Shown here one piece after another: positions 55,269 through 64,000 of a DNA stretch of 64,000 nt. Positions within the stretch are counted from its first letter, which is position 1. Every line of letters starts with the position of its first letter. This DNA comes from Pseudoalteromonas sp. H105. GTDB taxonomy: Bacteria > Pseudomonadota > Gammaproteobacteria > Enterobacterales > Alteromonadaceae. A model generated the notes under the pieces. It made no database searches and was not told the DNA's origin. It saw only the letters and a list, made by a program, of their open reading frames with translations. The position numbers and the translations under genes were made by a program. Location: positions 1 through 64,000 of the forward strand of contig NZ_LOFH01000002.1 of the NCBI RefSeq assembly GCF_001469215.1, in the 5' to 3' direction.

Positions 55269-57422
55269 TTAGCCTCTGCGCCAAGTATGGTATTTTTCAA
55301 GCCAATTGAGCACTGTCTGGGGGGCATGCGCACGTTTCCATTCACCCGCTGCGTATTTATTGCCCTCAGCCCAGGTTGGGTAGCTGTGAATTGTGCCAAG
55401 TATTTTATTGAGGCCTAGCCCGTGTTTCATCGCTAATATAAATTCAGCAATCAAATCACCCGCGTGTTCAGATACAACGGTCACACCTAATATCTTGTCT
55501 TTACCTTTGGGCGTAATCACTTTAATAAAGCCTTGAGTTGCGCTCTCAGTGATAGCACGGTCTAGCTCTTTAAATTCAAAGCGAGTCACTTCGTAGTCTA
55601 GCCCCTGTTCAATCGCTTCCTGTTCATTGATACCTACGCGAGCGACCTCTGGGTCAATAAAAGTGGTCCATGGGATAACACGATAATCCACTTTAAATTT
55701 CTTTAAATTGCCAAACAAACCGTTTACAGCAGCGTACCAGCCCTGATGCGCTGCAACATGGGTAAATTGGTACGGGCCAACGATGTCGCCTGCAGCAAAA
55801 ATATTTGGGTAAAGGGTTTCTAAATAGTCGTTTGTTACTATGGTGCGCTCGGTCTCAATACCTAACTCTTCAAGTCCGTAACCAGTTAAACGTGCGCTAC
55901 GACCGACTGCACAAAGTAATTCATCGTACTCTAGTTCAATTTCTTGCTCGTTGTGCTTAACAATAAGGTACTTTTTACCATCACGTGCTTCACAGCGAAG
56001 TGCCTGATGGTTCGTTAATATGTTAACACCACTGGCTTTTAGTGCTTCAGTTGCAAATTCAGACACCTCAACATCTTCTTTGATCATGATGCGATCAGCC
56101 ATTTCGAGTTGTGTCACTGATGAGCCCAAGCGTGAAAAACTTTGCGCAAGTTCAGAGCCAATTGGCCCACCACCAAGTACCACTAGCTTTTTAGGTGCCT
56201 GTTCGTAATTAGCAAACTTTGTCCACAATGTATCGCTGGTAACATAGCCTGTTTCTTCAATGCCAGGCAAAGGAGGCACAAAAGGGCGTGCGCCCGTGGC
56301 AATAACAATTGTTCTGGCTGTTAGGGTTTGTGTTCCACCGTCGTTTAGTTGTATTTCAACTGTCCACGGGTCAGTAATCTTGGCGTAGCCTTTGAGTACT
56401 TCAACCCCTAAATTAGTATAACGCTCAACACTATCGTGCGGGGCAATATCAGCAATAACTTGGTGCACACGGGCCATAACTTTTTTAAATGAAAATTCAG
56501 GGCTGATACTTTCTAAACCGTATTTATCAGCCTGTCTAATTTGTTCAGCAACTTTGGCGCTTTTTATAATTGCTTTACTTGGCACACAGCCGTAATTTAG
56601 GCAATCACCACCCATTTCACCGGCTTCAATTAACGTGACTTTTGCTTTCACAGCAGCTGCTATGTAGCTGGTCACCAAACCGCCAGCGCCTCCCCCGATC
56701 ACAATCATATTGCGGTCAAACTGCTTGGGTTTAGTATAGTTTTTATATACTTTACGTTTTTTTATTACATTGATAATTGCTTTTGCAATAAGCGGAAATA
56801 CACCCAACAATGCAAAAGAAACAATAAGGTCTAAAGATAAAATGCCCGATAAGCTATCAATTTGTGCTAATTGCGTACCAGCATTAACAAATACAAACGT
56901 GCCGGCTAACATGCCTATTTGACTGACCCAATAGAATGTCCATGACTTAATAGCTGTTAGGCCCATCAGCAAGTTTATCAAAAAGAATGGGAAAACAGGC
57001 ACTAACCTTAAGGTAAATAAGTAAAAGCTGCCTTCTTTTTCAACCCCCGCATCAATGGCAGACAAGCGCTCTGGAAAACGCTTTTTGACCACGTCGCGTA
57101 ATAAATACCGCGAGACTAAAAATGCTAACGTTGCCCCAATGGTTGATGCAAATGAGGCAACTAATAGTCCTTCAGCAAGACCAAATAACGCACCCGCAGC
57201 AAGCGTTAAAATAGCTGCACCGGGTAATGAAAGCGCAGTGACAACAACGTAGAGTAAAAAGAACCCCCCGATCACCAATAAAGGCGATTGTTCACGCCAT
57301 TGGCTAAATTCTTCCATTGAGCCTTTTAAGCCATCAAGGGTTAGCAATTGGTGTAAATCAAAGTGGAAAAACAACCCTACACCCAGCAAGGCAACAATCA
57401 ATAATAGTAATTTTTTTAACAT
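55269..57422 (-). CDS. Fusion: TVP38/DedA-like membrane domain and mercuric reductase-like flavin oxidoreductase
   Basis: Two parts in 717 residues. Residues about 1-225 are a TVP38/TMEM64 (VTT, DedA-related) membrane domain with SLPGAAILTLAAGALFG and LRLVPVFPFFLINLLMGLT. Residues about 235-717 form a pyridine nucleotide-disulfide oxidoreductase, with the FAD site VIGGGAGGLVTSYIAA, redox cysteines GGDCLNYGCVPSKA, GGPIGSELAQ for NAD(P), and AAGDIVGPYQFTHVAAHQ. The C-terminal vicinal cysteines of true mercuric reductase are absent. The start is ATG 57422, 12 bases after the receptor stop. It presumably passes electrons at the membrane to a quinone, thiol or metal; the target is unknown. Confidence 0.88.
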   Translation of the reverse strand: MLKKLLLLIVALLGVGLFFHFDLHQLLTLDGLKGSMEEFSQWREQSPLLVIGGFFLLYVVVTALSLPGAAILTLAAGALFGLAEGLLVASFASTIGATLAFLVSRYLLRDVVKKRFPERLSAIDAGVEKEGSFYLFTLRLVPVFPFFLINLLMGLTAIKSWTFYWVSQIGMLAGTFVFVNAGTQLAQIDSLSGILSLDLIVSFALLGVFPLIAKAIINVIKKRKVYKNYTKPKQFDRNMIVIGGGAGGLVTSYIAAAVKAKVTLIEAGEMGGDCLNYGCVPSKAIIKSAKVAEQIRQADKYGLESISPEFSFKKVMARVHQVIADIAPHDSVERYTNLGVEVLKGYAKITDPWTVEIQLNDGGTQTLTARTIVIATGARPFVPPLPGIEETGYVTSDTLWTKFANYEQAPKKLVVLGGGPIGSELAQSFSRLGSSVTQLEMADRIMIKEDVEVSEFATEALKASGVNILTNHQALRCEARDGKKYLIVKHNEQEIELEYDELLCAVGRSARLTGYGLEELGIETERTIVTNDYLETLYPNIFAAGDIVGPYQFTHVAAHQGWYAAVNGLFGNLKKFKVDYRVIPWTTFIDPEVARVGINEQEAIEQGLDYEVTRFEFKELDRAITESATQGFIKVITPKGKDKILGVTVVSEHAGDLIAEFILAMKHGLGLNKILGTIHSYPTWAEGNKYAAGEWKRAHAPQTVLNWLEKYHTWRRG

Positions 57423-57434
57423 GTGCACTCGCTA

Positions 57435-59771
57435 TTAAAAATTATAGGTAAACGTCAATTTGCCATGAATTGGCAGCTCTGGATAAACCAGTGTTGCGCC
57501 AAAGTAACCGCCTTCAAACACAGGTCGCCAGTTCTCTTGGTTTGTTACATTGGTAATATCTAAACGCAAAGCCATTTGTTCATTGAATGCATAGCGACTG
57601 TTTAGATTGAGTGTGTATTGGTCGCGCACATAAACAGTTGCTAAATAGTCTAAAGGATAGCTTTTGGTATAAATACCGCCCAGCCCAATATCCCACTTTG
57701 GGGTAATTGAAAAACCGCCATTTATACTTACGGACTGTTCAGGTATCCCTTGCACGCGCTGAGAAGACGGCGCGAATGCAGTAAAATTAGGTGCGCCACC
57801 TCCGGTGCCGATTATTATGTCAGGTCGTGAGTTGTCAAATATATCGGAAACTTGTTTTGCACCTTGGCTGCTAGCTGAGTTGTCGTATCGGGCATCAATA
57901 TAACTATAACCAACACTAAACCAATAATTGGTTGCATCATAAAACGCCTGACTTTCGAAGCCTTGAGTGCGAATGCCAGTATTACTACCATCTCGATTAC
58001 GCAAGCTGCGGCGTTGATTAAATAGCGCGCCGTCGACGTACCATGCACTGTCTGCTGGTGCGTATTTTAAGCCCACTTCAGCTAGCGTGTTATCAGTTGC
58101 AAAGTTTTGTGCACTAATTTTGTTGTCACCCCCTAATACATTCCCCCCAGCCATACTGTTCGAGGTTGCTTGGTTGTAACTTCCTGCCATGTAACTTGTG
58201 ATTGCAGGCGTTAGTTTGTAGTTAATACTTGCTTGGCCTGAGTGAAGGGTTTCATAAATGTTATCACTGGCAGCTATTTGCCCCAGAGGTGCAATAGGGT
58301 CGCTTGCTTTAACGTCATAATAGTCAATACGGTAACCTACGCTGGTACGAACCTTACTTGTCCATTGGCTATCGTGTTGAATCGCAATACCTGTTTGCAA
58401 GCTGGTGGAGTTAGTGGTGTCTGAAAGTGAAAAATCACCACTTCCGTCATTATTTATATCGTATTGGCCACCGGGTGATACAAACACGCCGGGACGTAAC
58501 TCAACTAGGCGTGCTTGTTGCTCTGCTGTAAGCGGTATACGACGGCTTTCAATGGGGCCGGTTAAGTCAATAGGGGAGTCTGCTTCAGTGGTAAATTGGC
58601 TGAAGCCTTTTACCTTGTTATACCGCACATCAAAGGCGAATAAAGTATTTTGATTATCAGCCCATTGATAACTTAATTCAGTACGGTTTTGCGCGGTGTT
58701 GGCGCCATCAATAATTTCTACAAAGCTATTTTGCGCAATTTCTTCGCGTTCTAAATGCTGAAAATAAGTAATATTTTTGAGGGTTAATTGATTACTGAGC
58801 TCACGTTTATACACGCTATGAAATAAATACGTTGTAGCATCATTTATATTGTCGGGGTCTGTCAAAACTTGATTACGTGGTAAAACCACTTGGCCAGTGG
58901 GAGAGACAATAGCCCCTGCACCAGGCACTGTGCTGCCATTAGGTTGTGTGCCTTGGCCGGTAATATAAAGTCCGTCATCAATTAATGCCTGCGTGGGGCG
59001 GTTTATACCTGCGTTATCAGTAAACTCAACATGATAGAGCTCAAAGTTTAGATCCCAGCTGGTTTTGTCATCGGGCAAAAATCGCACGGCGGCAAATAAG
59101 CTATCACTTTGGTATCCTGCATAGTCATAAAAACTTCCATTATCAATATGTTCAGCACTCACTCTGAAACCACTTTCACCTTTTACAATAGGCGCTGAAT
59201 AATCGAGTTGCGCACTGTAGTGATCCCAACGCCCTGCTGATAAGCTCGCTTTGCCTTGTGAGGTTTCAGTGTTGGCTGTTTTTGAATGTAAATTAACGAA
59301 TCCACCATTGCGTTGGCTACTGCCAAATAAGACTGGCGGCGCGCCTTTTACCACATCAATTTGCTCTATTGCATTAAACGATACGGGAATACCAAAGCCA
59401 TTGTTACCCGCTTGTCGACGAACGCCATCTTGATAAAGTTCACCCAATTGACCGCGAAGTGTGGGTAAACTCGGAGCACCAAAGCCACTGGCGGCGTAAC
59501 TGTTTGGTGTAACCGCTAAAATATCTTGTAAAGTGGTGATGTTGAGTTGCTCAATCATGTCGCTACTAATTGGAGTAATCGCACGGGCTATATCAGCAAG
59601 GGCGAGGTCATCCCCGAATGGTCCGCTTATTTTCGCATCTTTAGGTGATAACTGATGGGCCTTTAGTTTTTCTGCGGATACTTGGATTACTTCAATTTCG
59701 TTGTTTGCTTTTACGACAGATGTAAAGCTGGCACAAATGCTTAGTGCTAAAAATGCGTATTTCAAAATCAT
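57435..59771 (-). CDS. TonB-dependent receptor heading the ynj operon
   Basis: A 778-residue receptor with a short signal peptide (MILKYAFLALSICASFTSVVKA), IEVIQVSAEKL as a TonB-box-like start, a plug containing TLRGQLGELYQDGVRR and IDVVKGAPPVLFGSSQRNGG, and a barrel ending HGKLTFTYNF. The plug resembles siderophore or metal-chelate receptors more than the polysaccharide and Oar types in the window. It is first in the operon, 12 bases before the fusion gene, and should bring in the ligand handled by YnjBCD. The ligand is unknown. Confidence 0.87.
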   Translation of the reverse strand: MILKYAFLALSICASFTSVVKANNEIEVIQVSAEKLKAHQLSPKDAKISGPFGDDLALADIARAITPISSDMIEQLNITTLQDILAVTPNSYAASGFGAPSLPTLRGQLGELYQDGVRRQAGNNGFGIPVSFNAIEQIDVVKGAPPVLFGSSQRNGGFVNLHSKTANTETSQGKASLSAGRWDHYSAQLDYSAPIVKGESGFRVSAEHIDNGSFYDYAGYQSDSLFAAVRFLPDDKTSWDLNFELYHVEFTDNAGINRPTQALIDDGLYITGQGTQPNGSTVPGAGAIVSPTGQVVLPRNQVLTDPDNINDATTYLFHSVYKRELSNQLTLKNITYFQHLEREEIAQNSFVEIIDGANTAQNRTELSYQWADNQNTLFAFDVRYNKVKGFSQFTTEADSPIDLTGPIESRRIPLTAEQQARLVELRPGVFVSPGGQYDINNDGSGDFSLSDTTNSTSLQTGIAIQHDSQWTSKVRTSVGYRIDYYDVKASDPIAPLGQIAASDNIYETLHSGQASINYKLTPAITSYMAGSYNQATSNSMAGGNVLGGDNKISAQNFATDNTLAEVGLKYAPADSAWYVDGALFNQRRSLRNRDGSNTGIRTQGFESQAFYDATNYWFSVGYSYIDARYDNSASSQGAKQVSDIFDNSRPDIIIGTGGGAPNFTAFAPSSQRVQGIPEQSVSINGGFSITPKWDIGLGGIYTKSYPLDYLATVYVRDQYTLNLNSRYAFNEQMALRLDITNVTNQENWRPVFEGGYFGATLVYPELPIHGKLTFTYNF

Positions 59772-59844
59772 CTCACTGGAATTAAATAGTTTATATACGA
59801 TGTATGAGACCCTAAGGGGGTAAAAATACTTTCAAAAGAATGTA

Positions 59845-59867
59845 TTTTATTACTTTTTGTAATAAAA
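59845..59867. promoter_or_regulatory. Perfect 9-bp palindrome in the divergent promoter region
   Basis: TTTTATTAC (59845-59853) and GTAATAAAA (59859-59867) form an inverted repeat around five T residues, midway between the divergent starts at 59771 and 59922. Candidate operator. Confidence 0.45.
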
Positions 59868-59921
59868 ACCTGTTTATTCGGTCTTGTTGTCTTTTATGCA
59901 ATTAATCCAAAAGGATAAACA

Positions 59922-60346
59922 ATGACACATTCAATCACCCCGGATACACAAAAACGTTTGCACTGGGCGCTTTTTTCACTGCGCTTAGGTGTCTTCATCG
60001 TTATGCTAATGTGGACGCTAGATAAGTTTGTTAACCCAGGGCACAGCGCACGCGTTTTCGAACATTTTTATGGTATTAGCGGATCTACTGATACCATAGC
60101 CTATATTTTGGGGAGTTTACAGTTGGTATTGGTTCTTGCATTTATGGCGGGTATCAAAAAGCGTATTACTTATGGTTTAATCTTTTTAATGCATGGCGCT
60201 TCAACACTCTCATCTTACGCACAATACCTTGATGGATTTAATAATTTACTGTTTTTGCAGCATGGCCAATGTGGGCGGCATGTTTTGCGCTTTACTTATT
60301 GCGCGACCAAGACGTTAAGTTTACAGCAGCGAGGCGTGCGTCTTAA
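59922..60346 (+). pseudogene. DoxX-like membrane protein, apparently frameshifted near the end
   Basis: About four membrane helices are encoded, starting LHWALFSLRLGVFIVMLMWT. As written, the frame after FNNLLF turns into a Cys- and His-rich tail (LQHGQCGRHVLRFTYC) that stops at 60362. Reading with one extra T in the T5 run at 60252-60256 gives FAAWPMWAACFALYLLRDQD, a normal last helix, then VKFTAARRAS and a stop at 60344-60346. The second version (141 residues) is far more membrane-like. It is therefore either a one-base deletion mutation, a sequencing error or, less likely, recoding. It is divergent from the ynj operon and resembles DoxX-like proteins. Confidence 0.65.
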
Positions 60347-60511
60347 ACTAGACTTACAGTAAATTAAGTGCGTTTAGGCAATGGCTACTTTGAAAAGCGA
60401 TGAATTGTTTTAGGTTTTTTATCACAATGATAAAGTATCAAGCAGATGAGCTGAGTCTCTAAGTAAAGCAGTATGCACTCATTAAACTTTATAGTGTAAG
60501 GAGCTATTGTA

Positions 60512-60709
60512 ATGAATCAATTAACACAGAGTACCATCACATGCCCTTACTGTGGTGAACGTTTAGATATCTTGATTGATCCCAGTGATTTGGATCAGCA
60601 GTACATTGAAGATTGCCAAGTGTGTTGTAAGCCTATTAACTTTTTAGTGCAAATGGATATTGATGAGACGCTTTTCGTGACTGTTTCAAGTGATGATGAG
60701 GGGTTTTAA
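60512..60709 (+). CDS. CPXCG-motif small zinc-binding protein
   Basis: A 65-residue protein with TCPYCGERLDILIDPSD followed by EDCQVCCKPINFLVQ. The two Cys pairs form a zinc ribbon of the 'CPXCG motif-containing cysteine-rich protein' family, widespread and of unknown function. GGAG precedes the ATG. A terminator follows shortly. Confidence 0.88.
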   Translation: MNQLTQSTITCPYCGERLDILIDPSDLDQQYIEDCQVCCKPINFLVQMDIDETLFVTVSSDDEGF

Positions 60710-60739
60710 TTGCTATAGGGCATGGGCATATAGACATAA

Positions 60740-60764
60740 AAAAGCCGCTCTTAGAGCGGCTTTT
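60740..60764. terminator. Bidirectional terminator between the CPXCG gene and the last receptor gene
   Basis: AAAAGCCGCTC (60740-60750) pairs perfectly with GAGCGGCTTTT (60754-60764) around a 3-nt loop. Confidence 0.92.
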
Positions 60765-60804
60765 AGTGTTAGCAATAGGGAAATGCCGTGTTATTTAAAG
60801 TGTT

Positions 60805-63786
60805 TTAGTTACCCATTGAATATCTAAAGCCAATTGCATATCGCGGCCCGTATTGAGCTGCGCTCAAGAACTGACTTTCGAAGCGACTAAATGAGCGTTC
60901 AGTTTCATTCGTTAAGTTAACACCTTCGAAAAAGACAGTGGTACTTTCGCTAACTTCATAGTTAACACTGACATCCCATTGTAGGTATTCCTCAGCATAC
61001 TGCGGTGGTGCAGTTGCACCTGAGTCAGGTAAGCCTTGAGCTATTAGGTATTGGTCGCGCCATGCACCGGTAATTTTTACAGATAAGCCATCTTTTTCAT
61101 AAAAACCTTGCAGATTTGCAGAGTCACTTAATCCTGCTAAAACGGCTTGAGAGGCAAGTATGTAGTTATCATACTCTACATCACCGTCTACCATGGTCGC
61201 ATTAAAGCCCGCACCGAAGCCAGATTCACCAAATAAATGCTGAATAGAGACTTCGACACCATTAACTTTACGTGCGCCAACATTTTCAGGCGACTCAATG
61301 GTCCACTCAATTAAAGGATCGGTTGCTGGGTCTGGTAAAATACGGTTGTTTTCACCAATACCTACGCCATTTGCAACAATTTCATTGTAAATTGCCCCGT
61401 CGGTTGCTTGTTCACCACGGCCTTCAATGGCAGCCACTGCATTGTTCCAGCGCTCACCTAAGTAGACGTCATGCAGGCCTTCGTAGGTTGCATTAACTTG
61501 CGTGTTATCAATCCAGTCATCAACGTCTTTCCAAAATAGACCAACCGCTGCATAACTGCCTTCGTTGTAGTAATACTCCAAGCTTAAATCAAAGTTAGTT
61601 GATTTAAATGGTTTTAAGTTTGGATTACCACGACTACCACTGCGTGAGTTTAACTTAGGAGAGGGGGTAAGGCTTAGGTTACCTAGCATAGCGCCTAACG
61701 TAGGTCTTGATATTGTTTGACCCCAGGATACGCGAGAGACTAAATCGTCAGATAAATCGACTTTAATATCGATCATCGGAAGCAGTAAGTCGTACTCGCC
61801 TTTAAAGTCAACTTCGACTAACTCACCGCCACTGGCAAACTGCGTTATCCACTCAGAGCCGCCTGCCCAATATACTTGTTCAGCCACGCGGCTTTTAGCT
61901 GGACTGACAATATCAGTTTCTTCGTAGCGCACGCCGAGATTTACGAATACATCGTAATCACTAACGTTAAATACCCAGTTTGTAGAAAGGTATAAACTGA
62001 TGGTTTCTTCTTCAACTTTGTTGGTTGGGAAGCCATCAAAGTTACCAATTTGATACACGTCGCTACCCAGTACGTCTTCTGTTAGGAATGCACTTTGACG
62101 TGCAAACGCTTCATCAAAATCATACGTGTATGCATAACCTGGCGCTACGCCGTTTGGACCAAACGAAAACTCATCAAGGAAGTTCGCTAAGTCAACACGC
62201 TCAAACATTGCGTCAGGGAATATTTCAGCAAAGGTGCCATTATTAAAGCCTGGTGCATTAGCATTGTTTGATCCCCCCCAGCCACTTAATGATTGCTTAG
62301 TGAAAGCGGCACCAAATTTAACTGTTTCAAGGCCAATATCGGTATAGGTAAATAATTTACCATCAAGCTGCACTTGAGATACTTCAGATTCACCGGGAGT
62401 GCGAGTGAAAATACTGAAATTAGAGCCAATCTGATTTGGGCTGATTTCTTGTGTGCCATTGTTCCAGTTAACGTTAAAACCGGGTACATCGCCTTCACGG
62501 AAGGAGTATTCTTTTGAGGCAATATCAGCTGACCCTAAGATAATACGGCCATTGGCATTTAACCCCGTGTCTTTACCATTATCAATGGTTGTTTTTGACG
62601 TATGAGCATCAAGCGTAAAACTAAGGTTTTCGGTGGCGAGCCACTCAACGTTTAAGCCAGTTGCTTTTGCATCAACTTCAGTCGTTTCACGAAATGCGGT
62701 AAATGATGCGTCATCACCCGCTGAATTGTAATAGATGGCTGTGCCATTTTCATCAAGTTCATATGCGTTAGCATTACCGCCGAATGAGCCATTCCAAATA
62801 CCCCACGATAATGAGTTATTACCCGTCACGGCATTTGAAATTGTGTGATCAAGGGTAAAGGTTAAATCATCAGTAGGGGCAAACTGGAACGTTGCTTGTG
62901 CATTAAGGCGTTCACGTTGAATGTCGTCTTTAGCAAAACTGATCTCTTGTGGGAAGAAAGCCGCTGCAACGCGTTCTCCATTAGCATCCGTATACTGTTG
63001 TGCTGGGTTACCGTCGGCATCGGTTGGGCGATTATCAGTAATGTTTTCAGCATCTAAAGATAAGTTAGGGTTCACTAACCATGAGCGGACATTGGCTGAT
63101 TGTCGTTGAAAATCACGGCGGTGGTAAGAGAAGTTTGCCGATACACCAAAGCGCTCATCATCAAATGTATTGCTATAGATGCCAGCAATCTCAGGGGTTA
63201 CTTCATCACCTTCTGCTACAGACGAATCATGAATCCCTTTAGCCATGAATGAAAACCGTTCACCCGGTTTTTGTAATGGCTTTGCGGTAACTATATTAAC
63301 GGTTGCACCCAAGCCACCCGTTGGCATTTCTGCACGAGCTGTTTTCATTACCTCTAAAGAACTCACGCCTTCAGATGATAAGTTTTCAAAGTTGAAAGAG
63401 CGTGTGAAACCTGTGCCCGCCATTTGGCGACCATTTAGTGTTACTAGGTTAAAGGATGGGCCAAAACCACGCACAGTAATTTGGCTGCCTTCACCATTTG
63501 AACGACTCACAGATACACCGGTAATACGTTGCAGTGATTCTGCTAGATTGGTGTCAGGGAACTTCCCCATTTCTTCAGCTGATATTGCATCAACCACACC
63601 CGATGCATCACGTTTAACATCCATTGAACGAATCAATGAGCCACGAATACCTTTTACTTCAATAATTTCTAGCTCTGGTTCGGCAGTTTCTTCTTGCGCT
63701 GCGTAAGCTAAATTAAATGTGCTTGCAGCGATGATAAGTGACACAGAAGCCGCTAATTGGCTTTTTTTAAACTTAATTGTGTTCAT
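60805..63786 (-). CDS. TonB-dependent receptor, polysaccharide-utilisation type
   Basis: 993 residues from ATG 63786; a longer frame of 22 residues lacks support. A signal peptide (MNTIKFKKSQLAASVSLIIA) precedes IIEVKGIRGSLIRSMDVKR, SAEEMGKFPDTNLAESLQRI and TVRGFGPSFNLVTLNGRQM, the marks of the Caulobacter/Alteromonas class of receptors (TIGR01782) that often serve polysaccharide breakdown. The barrel ends YAIGFRYSMGN. The next gene upstream on the same strand, running off the window, ends like a carbohydrate-active secreted protein, which supports a role in glycan uptake. Confidence 0.9.
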   Translation of the reverse strand: MNTIKFKKSQLAASVSLIIAASTFNLAYAAQEETAEPELEIIEVKGIRGSLIRSMDVKRDASGVVDAISAEEMGKFPDTNLAESLQRITGVSVSRSNGEGSQITVRGFGPSFNLVTLNGRQMAGTGFTRSFNFENLSSEGVSSLEVMKTARAEMPTGGLGATVNIVTAKPLQKPGERFSFMAKGIHDSSVAEGDEVTPEIAGIYSNTFDDERFGVSANFSYHRRDFQRQSANVRSWLVNPNLSLDAENITDNRPTDADGNPAQQYTDANGERVAAAFFPQEISFAKDDIQRERLNAQATFQFAPTDDLTFTLDHTISNAVTGNNSLSWGIWNGSFGGNANAYELDENGTAIYYNSAGDDASFTAFRETTEVDAKATGLNVEWLATENLSFTLDAHTSKTTIDNGKDTGLNANGRIILGSADIASKEYSFREGDVPGFNVNWNNGTQEISPNQIGSNFSIFTRTPGESEVSQVQLDGKLFTYTDIGLETVKFGAAFTKQSLSGWGGSNNANAPGFNNGTFAEIFPDAMFERVDLANFLDEFSFGPNGVAPGYAYTYDFDEAFARQSAFLTEDVLGSDVYQIGNFDGFPTNKVEEETISLYLSTNWVFNVSDYDVFVNLGVRYEETDIVSPAKSRVAEQVYWAGGSEWITQFASGGELVEVDFKGEYDLLLPMIDIKVDLSDDLVSRVSWGQTISRPTLGAMLGNLSLTPSPKLNSRSGSRGNPNLKPFKSTNFDLSLEYYYNEGSYAAVGLFWKDVDDWIDNTQVNATYEGLHDVYLGERWNNAVAAIEGRGEQATDGAIYNEIVANGVGIGENNRILPDPATDPLIEWTIESPENVGARKVNGVEVSIQHLFGESGFGAGFNATMVDGDVEYDNYILASQAVLAGLSDSANLQGFYEKDGLSVKITGAWRDQYLIAQGLPDSGATAPPQYAEEYLQWDVSVNYEVSESTTVFFEGVNLTNETERSFSRFESQFLSAAQYGPRYAIGFRYSMGN

Positions 63787-63865
63787 AATTGCTCTGCTTT
63801 TACTAAATTTGTTAGGGTAGGCAAATAAACAATGCTGTTGGTTATTTGCCACTTAATAAGGTGTA

Positions 63866-64000
63866 TTACGGGTTCGCGATAACTACATTATCAACACGAT
63901 ACACGGCACCTTCACCTGAGCCCCACGCTGGGAAAATCATAAGTACGTTGATATCACTAATATCTAAGCCTGCATCAAACAAGGACTGCAATGTAAATGT
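63866..64000 (-). CDS. C-terminal end of a probable carbohydrate-active secreted protein (partial)
   Basis: Only the last 44 codons lie in the window, stopping at 63866-63868. They read VLMIFPAWGSGEGAVYRVDN followed by VVIANP. Similar endings occur in carbohydrate-binding modules at the C terminus of glycoside hydrolases of marine bacteria, where the final strand carries the DNV/I segment. The frame is consistent to the window edge. Placement 80 bases upstream of a polysaccharide-type receptor strengthens the guess. Which enzyme it is cannot be told. Confidence 0.55.
   Translation of the reverse strand, partial: TFTLQSLFDAGLDISDINVLMIFPAWGSGEGAVYRVDNVVIANP

Noticed and set aside
59772..59921. 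A TPP-type riboswitch before the ynj-operon receptor gene
   Set aside because: A C-rich/G-rich stretch (ACCCCCTTAGGGT on the minus strand) caught the eye, but the conserved CTGAGA and thi-box elements are missing.
60246..60262. Programmed -1 frameshifting in the DoxX-like gene
   Set aside because: The local codons CTG TTT TTG do not form a standard slippery heptamer in zero frame and no strong downstream stem was seen; a simple indel in a T run explains it better.
1..64000. CRISPR arrays, tRNA genes, rRNA genes and prophage structural genes
   Set aside because: None seen on either strand; repeats present are dispersed pairs or inverted ends, not regularly spaced arrays.

Overview
The window looks like a chromosomal segment of a marine gammaproteobacterium of the Pseudoalteromonas/Alteromonadales type. 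It is A+T-rich by eye. It carries five TonB-dependent receptors, two of them Oar-like, and families typical of that order: VF530, TIGR02647, an OsmC-YcaO fusion, a GlyGly-CTERM protein, and hmgA with maiA beside a MarR regulator. There is no sign of a plasmid or an intact prophage. No tRNA or rRNA gene was recognised.

Layout. 1-3.9 kb is an accessory zone: an IS200/REP-type HUH transposase, a decayed IS110 transposase end, short repeats, and three small unrelated envelope genes. Each of these genes sits behind a copy of the same leader module: a Shine-Dalgarno site, a micro-ORF starting ATG-GTT, and an 8-bp hairpin. A fourth, diverged copy lies at 46.1 kb before a lipoprotein gene. 3.9-11.7 kb is a probable cyanophycin/beta-aspartyl-dipeptide utilisation locus: isoaspartyl dipeptidase-like enzyme, YfcC-type permease and TonB receptor on the minus strand, with a divergent secreted cyanophycinase. 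12-16.4 kb holds a branched-chain aminotransferase, a phosphatase-lipid kinase fusion, small conserved genes and a MITE-like cluster. 16.4-18.9 kb is homogentisate catabolism (maiA, hmgA) with a divergent MarR regulator.

18.9-30.4 kb has two Oar-like receptors, an S1/P1 nuclease, an unknown two-gene module and ushA, which together could scavenge nucleic acids. 30.4-45.9 kb is mostly housekeeping or envelope functions: cyclophilin, MAPEG, M16 protease, acyltransferase, OsmC-YcaO, a porin with a small phosphate-binding-like partner, a CZB chemoreceptor, and an AraC regulator divergent from an aldehyde dehydrogenase. 46-49.4 kb has small envelope genes and an S41 peptidase.

49.4-59.8 kb is a tightly packed eight-gene minus-strand operon: TonB receptor, TVP38-flavin oxidoreductase fusion, DUF547, ynjB, ynjC, ynjD, ynjF and a fatty acid hydroxylase family gene. 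Divergent from it is a small membrane gene that appears frameshifted. The window ends in a polysaccharide-type TonB receptor and the last codons of a probable carbohydrate-active secreted protein.

The observations most worth following are the repeated leader module, the cyanophycin locus with an IadA-like enzyme lacking one canonical metal-ligand histidine, the eight-gene ynj operon, and the frameshift at 60252-60256. All calls rest on reading sequence and translations; no database search was run.
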